From JAJDXO01 sp965213765 (GTDB lineage Bacteria > Pseudomonadota > Alphaproteobacteria > Rhodospirillales > UBA2165): a stretch of 64,000 nucleotides of DNA. The notes below the pieces were generated by a model. The model was not told the DNA's origin, made no database searches, and saw nothing but the letters and a program-made list of their open reading frames with translations. The position numbers and the translations under genes are program-made. The stretch covers positions 3,162,001-3,226,000 of the forward strand of contig OZ243926.1 in NCBI GenBank assembly GCA_965213765.1. The letters are read 5' to 3'. The stretch's first letter is position 1, and the number at the start of each line of letters is the position of its first letter. This document shows positions 1 to 8,147 of the stretch, in pieces.

Positions 1-435
1 GGACGCGTTGCGCGACGGCGCCGTCACCCCTCATATTGCCGTCGACGGCCATGTCAGGAAGACCGGCAAGCCGCGCAAGACCCGGGTCGACCGACGCACC
101 ACCCGGCATCCGGGCTACGCCGCCAGCCAGCGCCTGCGCAAGCGCATCGAGGAGGGGTTCGGCTGGATCAAGACCACCGGCGGGCTGGCCAAGACCCGGC
201 ATCGTGGGCTCGACCGGGTGGGCTGGATGTTCACATTCACCGCCGCCGCCTACAACCTGGTCAGGCTGCCCAAACTCCTCGCCGAGGCGCCGACATGATG
301 CCCGGGAACCGCGCAATAGGCCCCCAGACCCGCCGCGAGCGGGTCCCGAACCCCAACCCCCGCCGCCCATAACCAGAGAAAACCGACCGAACTCATCAAA
401 CCGGCCGCGCGTGGCGAGTTTTTCAGCAGCCTGCT
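1..435 (+). mobile_element. Right end of an IS5-type insertion sequence (left part outside window)
   Basis: The segment holds the C-terminal part of an IS5-family transposase and about 135 bases of non-coding tail. The tail ends in GAGTTTTTCAGCAGCC (about 416-431), whose reverse complement, GGCTGCTGAAAAACTC, looks like a terminal inverted repeat of IS5-group elements. It is followed at 434-437 by CTAG, a plausible target-site remnant. The left end is not in the window, so the element cannot be delimited or tested for completeness. The boundary is inferred from the repeat-like end, not from a matched pair. Confidence 0.6.
2..298 (+). CDS. IS5-family transposase, C-terminal fragment (cut by window edge)
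   Basis: The reading frame is open from the first bases of the window and stops at TGA 296-298. Its end has the hallmark of IS5-type DDE transposases: a basic stretch, then RRIEEGF-like residues with the catalytic Glu, GWIKTTGGLAKTRHRG, and a hydrophobic tail ending AAAYNLVRLPKLL. Only about 98 residues are visible and there is no true start in the window. The gene would insert the element by cut-and-paste. The fragment shows no internal stop, so the copy may be intact beyond the edge. Family assignment rests on recognition of the C-terminal signature. Subgroup is not decided. Confidence 0.8.
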   Translation, partial: DALRDGAVTPHIAVDGHVRKTGKPRKTRVDRRTTRHPGYAASQRLRKRIEEGFGWIKTTGGLAKTRHRGLDRVGWMFTFTAAAYNLVRLPKLLAEAPT

Positions 436-481
436 AGAGCAGTTTCCGGTCAAATGGTTCAATTTGGCCGGGAACTGCTCT
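436..481. repeat. 46-bp imperfect palindrome between IS end and pobA 3' end
   Basis: Arms at 436-455 and 462-481 are 20 bases each, starting AGAGCAGT, with 18 of 20 positions pairing around the 6-base loop GGTTCA. It lies directly against the inferred IS end and 37 bases past the pobA stop codon. It could act as a bidirectional transcription barrier for pobA, though no U-tract follows. It could equally be a dispersed palindromic repeat that attracted the IS. The sequence alone does not decide. Confidence 0.7.
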
Positions 482-517
482 AATGGTCTGTTCGTTGCCT
501 CGCCCGGGTCTGTTGCT

Positions 518-1702
518 CTAGATCTCCGGCCAGTGACTGATCGGGAGCCCTGTATGGTTTTCGGCATAGACGCTTTGTGGCGATCTATCACTGATCAGGT
601 ACCGAAGCCCTGCCTCGTGCATACGGGCATCAAATGGGGCGCGATCCGGATAGATGTGATACATCGCGGTGTTTGACCAAGAGAATCTTTGGACCTGCCA
701 GTTTCGTTCCAGGGCAATGTCCGAGTATTGCCGAAGTAGCGACTCATCGCTCTTCGTGAAATGGTCGATCAACGCCGCCGAAAGCACGCTGACATCCGCA
801 ACGGCCGAGTTCAAACCCTTTGCACCGGTGGGGGGGACCACATGCGCCGCATCCCCGGCCAGAAACAGGCGCCCATGTTGCATTGGTTCGGAGAAGAAGC
901 TCCGCAACGGCGTGACTTCCTTTTGAAGTATCGGTCCACGTTCGAGTGTCCATCCAGGCGCTCCCAACCGTGTTTCCAACTCATCCCATATCCGGTCGTC
1001 GGACCATTCCGATAATTCTTCATCCGGCGCGCATTGGAGATATAAACGGCTGATCGTGGGTGATCTCATGCTCAACAGGGCGAAGCCGGTTTCGTGGTGG
1101 GAAAAAAGTGCAACCTCCTTTGACGGGGGGGCCTCGGCCAAGACGCCCAGCCAGCCGAAGGGATACACCGATTCATAGGTCTTTAGGATGTCGACCGGCA
1201 TGGCCTTCCGAGATGCCCCATGGAAGCCGTCACAACCGGCAATGATGTCGGCCGTCAATTCGTGAGTCTGGCCGTTGTGCTCATAGCGAACCGTCGGCCG
1301 GTCGCTGTCGATGTCCTCAATCGCAACAACGGGCGCTTCATAAATGACATTGTGATTTTCCTTAGCGAGCGCTCCGAGCAAATCGCGCGTGATTTCCTGC
1401 TGACCATAAACCGTGACACCACGGCCGATCAGTTCTTCAAAGTCGAGCATGTAATGCTGGTTCTGATAGCCGATGCAGACGCCGCGATGGTACATGTGCT
1501 CTTTCTTCAACCGGTCGCCAATACCGGCCTTGATCAGCATATCGACGGTGCCCTGCTCCAAAACGCCCGCACGAATTCGCTGCTCCACATATTCGCGGCT
1601 TCTTGCCTCGAGGACGATACTCTCGATGCCGCGGAGACGAAGGATCCAAGCCAATAGGGATCCCGACGGGCCAGCCCCAACGATTGCTACTTGAACGTGC
1701 AT
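518..1702 (-). CDS. pobA: PobA-type flavoprotein hydroxylase (4-hydroxybenzoate 3-monooxygenase family)
   Basis: A class A FAD monooxygenase of 394 residues, the same length as the Pseudomonas enzyme. The family adds a hydroxyl to 4-hydroxybenzoate with NADPH and O2, giving protocatechuate in the cytosol. Visible are the dinucleotide fold GAGPSG (9-14), the CDGFHGASR motif (about 157-165) and the FAD-ribityl motif GDAAHVVPPTGAKGLN (283-298). Substrate-pocket Ser211, Arg213 and Tyr221 match Ser212, Arg214 and Tyr222 of the Pseudomonas enzyme. The two relay tyrosines are changed: Phe200 sits where Tyr201 is expected and His383 where Tyr385 is expected. The substrate may therefore differ. The start has AGAGAGG seven bases upstream. 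It is the last gene of ligA-ligB-pobA, 65 bases after ligB, which supports a protocatechuate-forming role. Confidence 0.85.
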   Translation of the reverse strand: MHVQVAIVGAGPSGSLLAWILRLRGIESIVLEARSREYVEQRIRAGVLEQGTVDMLIKAGIGDRLKKEHMYHRGVCIGYQNQHYMLDFEELIGRGVTVYGQQEITRDLLGALAKENHNVIYEAPVVAIEDIDSDRPTVRYEHNGQTHELTADIIAGCDGFHGASRKAMPVDILKTYESVYPFGWLGVLAEAPPSKEVALFSHHETGFALLSMRSPTISRLYLQCAPDEELSEWSDDRIWDELETRLGAPGWTLERGPILQKEVTPLRSFFSEPMQHGRLFLAGDAAHVVPPTGAKGLNSAVADVSVLSAALIDHFTKSDESLLRQYSDIALERNWQVQRFSWSNTAMYHIYPDRAPFDARMHEAGLRYLISDRSPQSVYAENHTGLPISHWPEI

Positions 1703-1767
1703 AGTGATTACCTCTCTGCCCGGCGCGCCCTCGTGGCGCGCGCCGGGAATGCAAGTTTAGAAAAAAG

Positions 1768-2613
1768 CTAGGCGGCGTCCTGCATGGTGATCAGACCCAT
1801 GCCGGTAGTCATCGGAGCGTAGTAATTGCGATGAATCCGTTGGGCATCGGGGGTCATGGCACCACGCATGGTGAGCCACATGATGAGCTCGACCGCTTCG
1901 GCACCCGCCTGCTCCATCAAATCAAAATGGGTCATGCCGCAAATTGCCTGCGGGTCCGATTCAATTTTGTCCAGGAACCAATTGTCGAAGTCGGAGTTCA
2001 AATGCCCAAACCGCTCACCGTGCAGTTGATGCGACATGCCTCCAGTGCCCATGACGGCCACATTGACATCCTCGTCATAGCTTTCGACGGCGCGTTTCAA
2101 GGCCGCACCCAGCTTGAAGCAACGGAGCGCTGTCGGAATCGGGTGTTGGAGGACGTTGACCTGCACCGGGATGACCTTGACCGGCCACTCGCCTTGCTGC
2201 GGAAAACACAGATCCATCGGAACCAGCAGACCGTGTTCGACGGCCATTTCCTTGCAGATAGTGATGTCGAACTCTTCCTCGTAGACAAGATGCCTGCAGA
2301 TATGGGTGGAAAGTTCCAGATCACCCTTTATCGATGGCAGCGGTCGGGCGCCGAAACCCTCATCGGCAATCGCATATTCGGACGCGGCGCCGACGGCGAA
2401 GGTCGGATATTTGGAGAAGGAAAAATCGCAGGCGTGATCGTTATAGATGACGATGACCACGTCGACCTTCCGCTCATCCGACAGCCAGGTCCGTACCGGC
2501 TCGTAGGCGTCAAAGAGAGGTTTCCACTCCGGCGTATTCTGTCTTCCGCTATCCACGACAGCGCCAATCGACGGAACATGTGAGGTTCCAATTCCTGCAA
2601 CAATCGTAGCCAT
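1768..2613 (-). CDS. ligB: Protocatechuate 4,5-dioxygenase, beta (catalytic) subunit
   Basis: The catalytic subunit of the extradiol dioxygenase that opens protocatechuate between carbons 4 and 5, giving 4-carboxy-2-hydroxymuconate semialdehyde. The 281-residue protein starts MATIVAGIGTSH. Fe(II) ligands are in the exact family positions: His12, His60 (His61 in Sphingobium LigB) and Glu242. The acid-base His195 is present in GTGGMSHQLHG. The start at 2613 was chosen because GGGAG lies just upstream and the stop of ligA is one base away, so the two genes are translationally coupled. A longer frame reaching 2718 would overlap ligA and is unlikely. It works as a dimer with LigA. Downstream genes of the 4,5-cleavage route (ligC, ligI, ligJ, ligK) are not in the window. 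Confidence 0.9.
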   Translation of the reverse strand: MATIVAGIGTSHVPSIGAVVDSGRQNTPEWKPLFDAYEPVRTWLSDERKVDVVIVIYNDHACDFSFSKYPTFAVGAASEYAIADEGFGARPLPSIKGDLELSTHICRHLVYEEEFDITICKEMAVEHGLLVPMDLCFPQQGEWPVKVIPVQVNVLQHPIPTALRCFKLGAALKRAVESYDEDVNVAVMGTGGMSHQLHGERFGHLNSDFDNWFLDKIESDPQAICGMTHFDLMEQAGAEAVELIMWLTMRGAMTPDAQRIHRNYYAPMTTGMGLITMQDAA

Positions 2614-2614
2614 C

Positions 2615-2974
2615 TCAGATCGCTCCCTTTTCATTGCGGGTTTTGAGAAATTCCTCGTAGGACATGCCGAGTTGTTGGGCCCCCAACGGGTAGAGACCAA
2701 CGTCAAAGATCGCGGCAATCCGAACGACGTTGTAGATATTGCCGCCGGCCTTCACGAGATTGAGCCAGTCGTTATCAAGGATCAGCTTCTTCTCTCCGTC
2801 GGTCAGTTCGAATTGATCCATGACGGCGTCCGTGTCCGATTTGAATGCGTCACGGTTTTCCGCGCTGTTCAACCACTCGGCCAATCGGTTGATGCGCAAG
2901 CCTTTCTCGCTCATCTTCAAATCAAAGACGTAAGTGTCCTTGATCGATTTGCCGGGCTTTAGCTGGTCAACCAT
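2615..2974 (-). CDS. ligA: Protocatechuate 4,5-dioxygenase, alpha subunit
   Basis: The small subunit of the LigAB extradiol dioxygenase. It forms the lid over the active site of LigB and has no metal ligands of its own. The 119-residue protein has the family pattern: GLRINRLAEWL near residue 24, then a helical body with LILDNDWLNLVKAGGNIYNV, and the tail GMSYEEFLKTRN. It is somewhat shorter than Sphingobium LigA (about 139 residues) at the N-terminus. GAGGGAG seven bases upstream of ATG 2974 fixes the start. It is the first gene of the ligA-ligB-pobA run and faces a divergent LysR gene across 123 bases, which probably carries its promoter and operator. Confidence 0.9.
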   Translation of the reverse strand: MVDQLKPGKSIKDTYVFDLKMSEKGLRINRLAEWLNSAENRDAFKSDTDAVMDQFELTDGEKKLILDNDWLNLVKAGGNIYNVVRIAAIFDVGLYPLGAQQLGMSYEEFLKTRNEKGAI

Positions 2975-3072
2975 CCCATCTCCCTCGTGCGGTGATCCAA
3001 CGAACTGAAGCGATTTTAAATAGACCTGAATAATTGGACAATATTTTATTATTGAAACATATTATCCTAAAT

Positions 3073-3085
3073 TTATTGACAATAA
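3073..3085. promoter_or_regulatory. Candidate LysR operator (perfect 13-bp palindrome)
   Basis: TTATTGACAATAA is a perfect palindrome around a central A. It lies in the AT-rich divergent region between ligA and the LysR gene, 12 bases before the LysR start. Its position suits autorepression and control of ligA. An imperfect similar stretch, ATTGGACAATATTTTATTAT, starts near 3034. That this is the binding site is inference. Confidence 0.5.
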
Positions 3086-3097
3086 GGTGGTCGAAGC

Positions 3098-4003
3098 ATG
3101 GCGAACCAGCTTGATCAAATGAGGGCTTTCACCGCGGTCGTCGAAACGGGTGGATTTACGAAAGCCACCAAGCGCACCGGTACATCGAGGGCGGCGGTAA
3201 GCCGCCATATTATTGATTTGGAGGAGAGGCTTGGCGCCAGACTTCTGAACCGCACAACCAGGCAAATGAGCCTCACGGATGTGGGAAGCAACTTCTACGA
3301 AAGGTGCTGCCAGATCCTCGACGAGATAGATATCGCGGAGCGCCGCGTGTTGGATTCCAGCTCCGGGCCTCAAGGAACATTGCGCGTCGTCGCGCCAATC
3401 AATTTTGGCCTAAACGATTTGGGAGAAGGTGTTGTCGAATTCCTACGGGAATTTCCTCTCATCCGGTTGGATTTGAGCCTGAATGACCAGTTGGTTGACC
3501 CAATGGAGGGCGGCTTTGATATCGCGATCCGCCTGCTTCAGTCCGAACCGCGGATACCGAAGACCCTGGGTATTTATCGGCTATTCCAATCAACACGAAT
3601 GCTGTGCGCGTCACCCGACTATCTTGAGCAAAATGGCGAGCCGATTACGCCCGATGAGTTGGCCCAGCACCAATGCCTGTCATACAGCTATGTCGAGAAT
3701 CCCGGCATCTGGCGTCTATCCCGTAACGGGCATGATTACCTTGTGCCTGTCTCAAGCCGGGTAACCACGAGCGCGGGACGGGTAATCGCGGCCGCGGCTG
3801 AGCAAGGTCTCGGAATCGCCTATGGGCCGGAGGCATTTTTTCGTGAACAACTCGCCGGCGGAACCGTCAGGCAGGTGATGAGCGACTACGACCTCCCGCG
3901 CGCGTCGGTCTACAGCCTATTTGCACGGAGCAAATATGTGCCGGCAAAGATCGATGCCTTCAATGGGTTCATGGAGCGGTTCTTCGACGGAAAAATCTTT
4001 TGA
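3098..4003 (+). CDS. LysR-family transcriptional regulator of the lig/pob genes
   Basis: A 301-residue LysR regulator. An N-terminal winged helix-turn-helix spans about residues 1-60 (MANQLDQMRAFTAVVETGGF, then TSRAAVSRHIIDLEERLGARLL). An effector-binding domain of the periplasmic-binding-protein fold starts near residue 90. The first residues and the RLLNRTTRQMSLTDVG linker are typical of the large CrgA/DsdC-like LysR branch. It is divergent from ligA, so it most likely controls ligA-ligB-pobA in response to an aromatic acid. It ends convergent to the flavoprotein monooxygenase at 4168. The intervening 164 bases contain a hairpin (TGTCCG 4065-4070 with CGGACA 4081-4086) that could end both transcripts. 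Effector unknown. Confidence 0.85.
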   Translation: MANQLDQMRAFTAVVETGGFTKATKRTGTSRAAVSRHIIDLEERLGARLLNRTTRQMSLTDVGSNFYERCCQILDEIDIAERRVLDSSSGPQGTLRVVAPINFGLNDLGEGVVEFLREFPLIRLDLSLNDQLVDPMEGGFDIAIRLLQSEPRIPKTLGIYRLFQSTRMLCASPDYLEQNGEPITPDELAQHQCLSYSYVENPGIWRLSRNGHDYLVPVSSRVTTSAGRVIAAAAEQGLGIAYGPEAFFREQLAGGTVRQVMSDYDLPRASVYSLFARSKYVPAKIDAFNGFMERFFDGKIF

Positions 4004-4167
4004 CCCGCCATCAATCATAGGGTGATTTCAAATGTCTACCTTGGGTCGGAAGCGACTAGCTCAATGTCCGCCTTCCCGTTCGGACATGGCCCAAAGCGGA
4101 CGACGTTGCGGAATAGGTTGCCGCCGGCCGAATGAGCGATCTCTTCTTCCGCGATCAGGTCACAATT

Positions 4168-5811
4168 CTAACGTCCGACAACGACATTGAGGATTTGATC
4201 CGGATTGTCCGGCTCGGTATCGCCACGCCACGCCACGTGCTGATCGGGGCGGATTAGTGCCAACGGCTTTTCATAAAGCGCCAACAAGCCCGGCTCGGTT
4301 AGGTCTACGACCGTCATCGGAATACCCTTGTCCGCCGCCGCTTTCTCAAATCCCTCCACTGGAGGTGGAGTCCCGCCCATGCGCAACAGCGTGAACCCGG
4401 GACCGAAGCGATCAAACAATGACTCGCGTTCTTCAATCCAGTAGTGGGGCGCCCGCCCCCCGGGTATTGCCGAAGGCACGTAGGCTTTTGGGTCGTCAGG
4501 CGGTGGTGTCGTGCCATCATCGACGATGATCGGTGAGCCGTCATACCGGGCCCCAAGCTGAATACCCAAGCTGGCGAATTCTTCGCGAAAGGTGTCCACC
4601 TCCTTTGCGAATTCGGCGCGTTCAGCATCCCCCTCCGGCGAGTCCTCTTCGATGTGAGGCGGTATCTTGAGATTGGCGATTTGTTCGGCGAGGTTGCCGG
4701 ATTCCGTGGTATTGCGCACGCCGATGGGGCGGCGTTCCGCTTCGTAGCTCTCGAGCAATTCGGCCCCGCCCCAGCCGTGGTGAACGGCGGCCAGCTTCCA
4801 GGCCAGGTTGGCGGCATCATCCATGCCCGTGTTGAAGCCGAATCCGCCCGAAGGCGTGAATAGATGAACCGAGTCGCCGGCGAGTAAAATCCGATCCGAC
4901 TGATAGTGATCCAGTACCAGGGCAAGCCCGGCCCACCATTCCTGGACGGATATGACCTCGGCATCCACATCGGCGCCGATGGTCGTGTGAAACAACTCCG
5001 GAATGTCGATGTCGTCGATGTCAGCGTCCTTGTCGATGTGGGCAAGAATGACGAACTCCCCTTGGCAATCGAGGGAGATACAGTCGAACCGCCGATCGGA
5101 GTTGATCGTCAGGTAGTGCCATCCGATCGGCATCGTCAAAATGTCATAGACCTTCGGAGCACGAAGATAGATCGAGAGCATACGTCCGTCATAAAAGTCG
5201 GTGCCTGAAGATGAGCGCCCGCCATACTTGAAACCGAGCGTCCGGCGGATCATTCCATTCCCGCCATCGCATCCGATCATGTGGCCGGCTCGGACAGCCT
5301 TGATCTCGCCCGTGGATATTTCCTCTATTTCAGCCTCAACAAAGCCATCGCCCTGTTCAAATTTGTTCATCCGCCAGCCGAAGCGCAAATCGGAGGTCGG
5401 GTGCATTTCAGCGTGCCGCCGCAGCACCGGCTCGAGATAAAATTGATTACAGCGATGAATGGGTTCAGGCGTCAGCAGTGTCGGGCCCCACGGTCCCGGG
5501 TTGCCGACTTTTTCGTTGGTGCTGGGCATCTCGATCCTGCCCAGTTCGTACCCGTTGAATCGAGTCAGATAGACGATATCGGTTGGATGATCCGATGGAA
5601 CACCGATCCGCCGCAGCTCGGCCGCGACACCAAGGCGCCGCAAGTGCTCCATCGACCTTGCGTTGACCGTACTGCCCTTAGGGTGGGTCGACGTCGTTTC
5701 CTTGGCGTCGGCAAGTAGAAACGGGACTTTTTTTACGCCCAACTCGACGGCGAGGAACAGGCCAACCGTCCCGCCGCCAACGATAAGTACAGGTGTCTCG
5801 ATGTCTGCCAT
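4168..5811 (-). CDS. FAD-dependent aromatic monooxygenase (PheA/TfdB/MhpA-like)
   Basis: A 547-residue class A flavoprotein hydroxylase. GGGTVGLFLAVELG near the N-terminus binds the FAD ADP moiety, and GDSVHLFTPSGGFGFNTGM (about residues 299-317) is the second FAD motif. The C-terminal part ending ALIRPDQHVAWRGD is the thioredoxin-like domain found in phenol hydroxylases and polyketide hydroxylases, where it mediates dimerisation. The length fits 2,4-dichlorophenol 6-monooxygenase and 3-(3-hydroxyphenyl)propionate hydroxylase. The substrate cannot be read from sequence. An aromatic ring hydroxylation feeding the neighbouring LigAB/PobA route is plausible. The start at 5811 (MADIETPVLIVGGG) is preferred because it places the Rossmann motif at the usual distance. 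An upstream TTG at 5844 is less likely. No clear ribosome site precedes either. Confidence 0.75.
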   Translation of the reverse strand: MADIETPVLIVGGGTVGLFLAVELGVKKVPFLLADAKETTSTHPKGSTVNARSMEHLRRLGVAAELRRIGVPSDHPTDIVYLTRFNGYELGRIEMPSTNEKVGNPGPWGPTLLTPEPIHRCNQFYLEPVLRRHAEMHPTSDLRFGWRMNKFEQGDGFVEAEIEEISTGEIKAVRAGHMIGCDGGNGMIRRTLGFKYGGRSSSGTDFYDGRMLSIYLRAPKVYDILTMPIGWHYLTINSDRRFDCISLDCQGEFVILAHIDKDADIDDIDIPELFHTTIGADVDAEVISVQEWWAGLALVLDHYQSDRILLAGDSVHLFTPSGGFGFNTGMDDAANLAWKLAAVHHGWGGAELLESYEAERRPIGVRNTTESGNLAEQIANLKIPPHIEEDSPEGDAERAEFAKEVDTFREEFASLGIQLGARYDGSPIIVDDGTTPPPDDPKAYVPSAIPGGRAPHYWIEERESLFDRFGPGFTLLRMGGTPPPVEGFEKAAADKGIPMTVVDLTEPGLLALYEKPLALIRPDQHVAWRGDTEPDNPDQILNVVVGR

Positions 5812-6269
5812 GAAGGTGTTCTTAACGGTATTTGGCCCGGACAAGTAAGCCTATAGAGTTGCTGTCCGATTGTAACTCTGTCAACGGGACCGGGGGTCTA
5901 TGAAAAGGAGAGCGCCGACGGATTCAATCTGGTCCGCAACCCGGAGAATCACGAGCCGTACAGGTTCTCTGACGGGGAAATCCAAAACGGACCAATCTCC
6001 TGATGAAGGCGGCAGGCGACATTATCGCCGGGACGGAAGCCGGCGATATTCAGGCGCGGACGATTGTCAGGAAAATGAACGCGGCGAATCCGACGAATTA
6101 GGTTCCCGAAACAAGTAAATTTCCCAATGCGGACCGGGGCATCGGCGTATCCCGTGTCCCAATTTCTTGTCGGTGCTCTGAGGTCCTCAAATATGAATCA
6201 ATATATCCCGTGTCCGCTTCGGCTCGGATATACGCACTTGAACCGATGTCGGCGCTCCAAGTTAGGCAA
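5812..6269. other. Intergenic stretch with possible coding remnants
   Basis: No credible full gene. Two short plus-strand frames look protein-like. One, about 5857-6003, contains GFNLVRNPENHEPYRFSDGE and ends in TGA. The other starts at the overlapping ATG (TGATG) at 6003, encodes MKAAGDIIAGTEAGDIQART and about 12 more residues, and stops near 6101. Neither is recognisable, and both could be the eroded tail of a lost gene pair. The sequence GAATCAATATATCCCGTGTCC near 6190 and a second CCCGTGTCCC at 6154 form a short repeat. Confidence 0.35.
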
Positions 6270-7793
6270 CTAGACGACCTCAACGGCCTGCATCATGCCC
6301 AAATCCTCGTGGCGTAGTATGTGGCAATGAATGACGAACTTCCCTCTAAATTTCTTGAAGTTTGTCTTGAAGGTGACCGAGCCGGGTTCGCCGCGCCGCC
6401 GAACTGGTAAGGCGATCGTGTCCTGCCAACGGCGCAACGGGGAATCGATTGCCAGTTCCACACCGTCGATATGAGTCACAAAAAATGGATTTACGTGGAT
6501 GTGGTAGGGATGTACGCCGTTTGAGTTGTTTTTAACCGTCCATTCCTCCGACTCACCTAGTTTCATCGTTTGTCGAACCTGGCCCGAATACGTCTCTCCG
6601 TCGATCCGAAAACCCGGTCCAAATGTTAGGGTTCTCATTTTCAGTTCGTGATTGTCGAAACTCGGCAGTCCTGGTCCGGGGCCCGGCAGGGTGTCGTCCT
6701 CGGACCATTCATGGTCAACCGGGCGGCCCGCAATGCGGACTGCAAGATGGACCGGTTCAGTATTCGTCAGTACGCCGTCCAAGTGGAGATAATGGGCTAG
6801 AGAGCGCAGCGCCGAAATCATCGTCAGCCCGGTTGCCGCATCGGGGGGAACGCGCACCATGAGGTCCATACGATTACCCGGTGATAGAGCCGCAGGGTTC
6901 AGCCAAGGCTGTTCGCGTCCGGTGGATTGGACTCTATGGCGTTTTGACAGGGTAATTCCGTCAAAGGCAATCTGGTGAAGTTCGAGGTTAGGGTTGCTTG
7001 AGGAAATGTGAACGAACGAATCCGCCGTCGTTGCCGCATTTATGATGCGCCATCTCTGAACTTCCCCTGGCCTCATGGAAATTGTCGGATCGAGCTCTCC
7101 GCCGCCCGCGGGATCTACCCTGACCAATCCACGATTGGTGATCATGAAAATTTGCTCAGCCGCGTTTTCGATATAGCCCGGCATTGCACCGGGGCGGTCC
7201 TTGACGACCAAGGGACCAAACAACCCGCGGCCAACCTGCCGATTTGTCGAGCCGTGTTTATGTGCGTGGTACCAAAACGTTCCGGCGGGATGATCCGCCG
7301 GAATTTCGAAGCGGTACTTTGTCTCGTATCGGCGAAAATTTGGAGAGTCGCAGTTCAGACTCTGTTCTCTCGGGACCACGTTAAGGAACATGTTGTCGGC
7401 ATCATATCGGCCGCTGGAATCAGTAGTTGGAGAAACATGCAAACCATGGGTATGGAGGTTCGTCGTATTTAAGCCGTGAAAGGTGTTGTGATTGGAAACA
7501 CAATCGTCGTTGAGAGCAGGAAGACTGTTTGTCAGGTGCACATCCAGCAGCTCTCCTGGATTGGTATAGATAGTCGGTCCCGGAGATTTTCCGTTGTAGG
7601 TATAGCCGCGCCCGGCCCGGCCGACGTCCAAATGAACACCGCCAAAATCGCTTTTTTTGCTTTTTTCATTTGCCGGCGCAGCCAAACCATTCGCGCCAAG
7701 CGAGCCGGACGCCACGGCAGCACCGAGCGTCGCGCCCGACCATCCCAGTAATTTTCGGCGACTTATCTTCCGACCACTTCTTTCGCGCGCCAC
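6270..7793 (-). CDS. Tat-exported multicopper oxidase (laccase-like)
   Basis: A 507-residue blue copper oxidase that couples one-electron oxidation of phenols or metal ions to reduction of O2 to water, probably in the periplasm. Residues 1-40 form a twin-arginine signal (SRRKLLGWSG, then an Ala/Gly-rich core). All four copper-binding clusters are visible: NLHTHGLHVSP, FWYHAHKHGS, HPYHIHVNPF and HCHILRHEDLGMM. The last gives the His-Cys-His pair with Met as axial type-1 ligand, as in bacterial laccases of moderate potential. It stands alone: the upstream neighbour on the right is 1.2 kb away and the left neighbour is a remnant-bearing spacer. Substrate is not predictable. No Met-rich insert like that of CueO is seen. 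Confidence 0.85.
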   Translation of the reverse strand: MARERSGRKISRRKLLGWSGATLGAAVASGSLGANGLAAPANEKSKKSDFGGVHLDVGRAGRGYTYNGKSPGPTIYTNPGELLDVHLTNSLPALNDDCVSNHNTFHGLNTTNLHTHGLHVSPTTDSSGRYDADNMFLNVVPREQSLNCDSPNFRRYETKYRFEIPADHPAGTFWYHAHKHGSTNRQVGRGLFGPLVVKDRPGAMPGYIENAAEQIFMITNRGLVRVDPAGGGELDPTISMRPGEVQRWRIINAATTADSFVHISSSNPNLELHQIAFDGITLSKRHRVQSTGREQPWLNPAALSPGNRMDLMVRVPPDAATGLTMISALRSLAHYLHLDGVLTNTEPVHLAVRIAGRPVDHEWSEDDTLPGPGPGLPSFDNHELKMRTLTFGPGFRIDGETYSGQVRQTMKLGESEEWTVKNNSNGVHPYHIHVNPFFVTHIDGVELAIDSPLRRWQDTIALPVRRRGEPGSVTFKTNFKKFRGKFVIHCHILRHEDLGMMQAVEVV

Positions 7794-7942
7794 GTTATCG
7801 ATTCCTGACTTGTCTGCGTGGCATACCTGAGCCGTTTCCGCCCAAACGACGGCAATTGGAAATTCCGTCGCCTGCCCGGGGACCCGGATGACGCCAATGA
7901 TCCGATTGAGTTGCGATCAGTGATAGATTCATTGGGCGCAAG

Positions 7943-8115
7943 TCACAACCGCCCGGCCCTCCCCCGGAGAGAGAGGGGGCTTGCCGTGCGTTCCCTCGTC
8001 CCCGTCGGGGGGAGAGGGATCGGTCTTTCTTTTTGCACCCTCTCCCTCTTCTTCAGGGGGAGAGCGGGGAGGCTTGGCGGGCGAAGCGAGCCATAGCCAT
8101 AGCTGGGTGAGGGGG
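7943..8115. repeat. C-rich/G-rich palindromic block (REP-like)
   Basis: Alternating runs such as CCCTCCCCCGGAGAGAGAGG, CCCCGTCGGGGGGAGAGGG, CACCCTCTCCCTCTTC and GGGGGAGAGCGGGGAGGC fold onto each other as nested hairpins. Blocks with this look recur between genes in many alphaproteobacteria. Whether it is repeated elsewhere in this genome cannot be seen here. Confidence 0.5.
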
Positions 8116-8147
8116 ATTGTCGATTCACCCCCACACTCTCCTGAGCA

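Noticed and set aside
4004..4167. tRNA or small RNA gene between the LysR gene and the flavoprotein gene
   Set aside because: Only a short hairpin (TGTCCG/CGGACA) between convergent genes is seen, better read as a transcription end. No cloverleaf was found.
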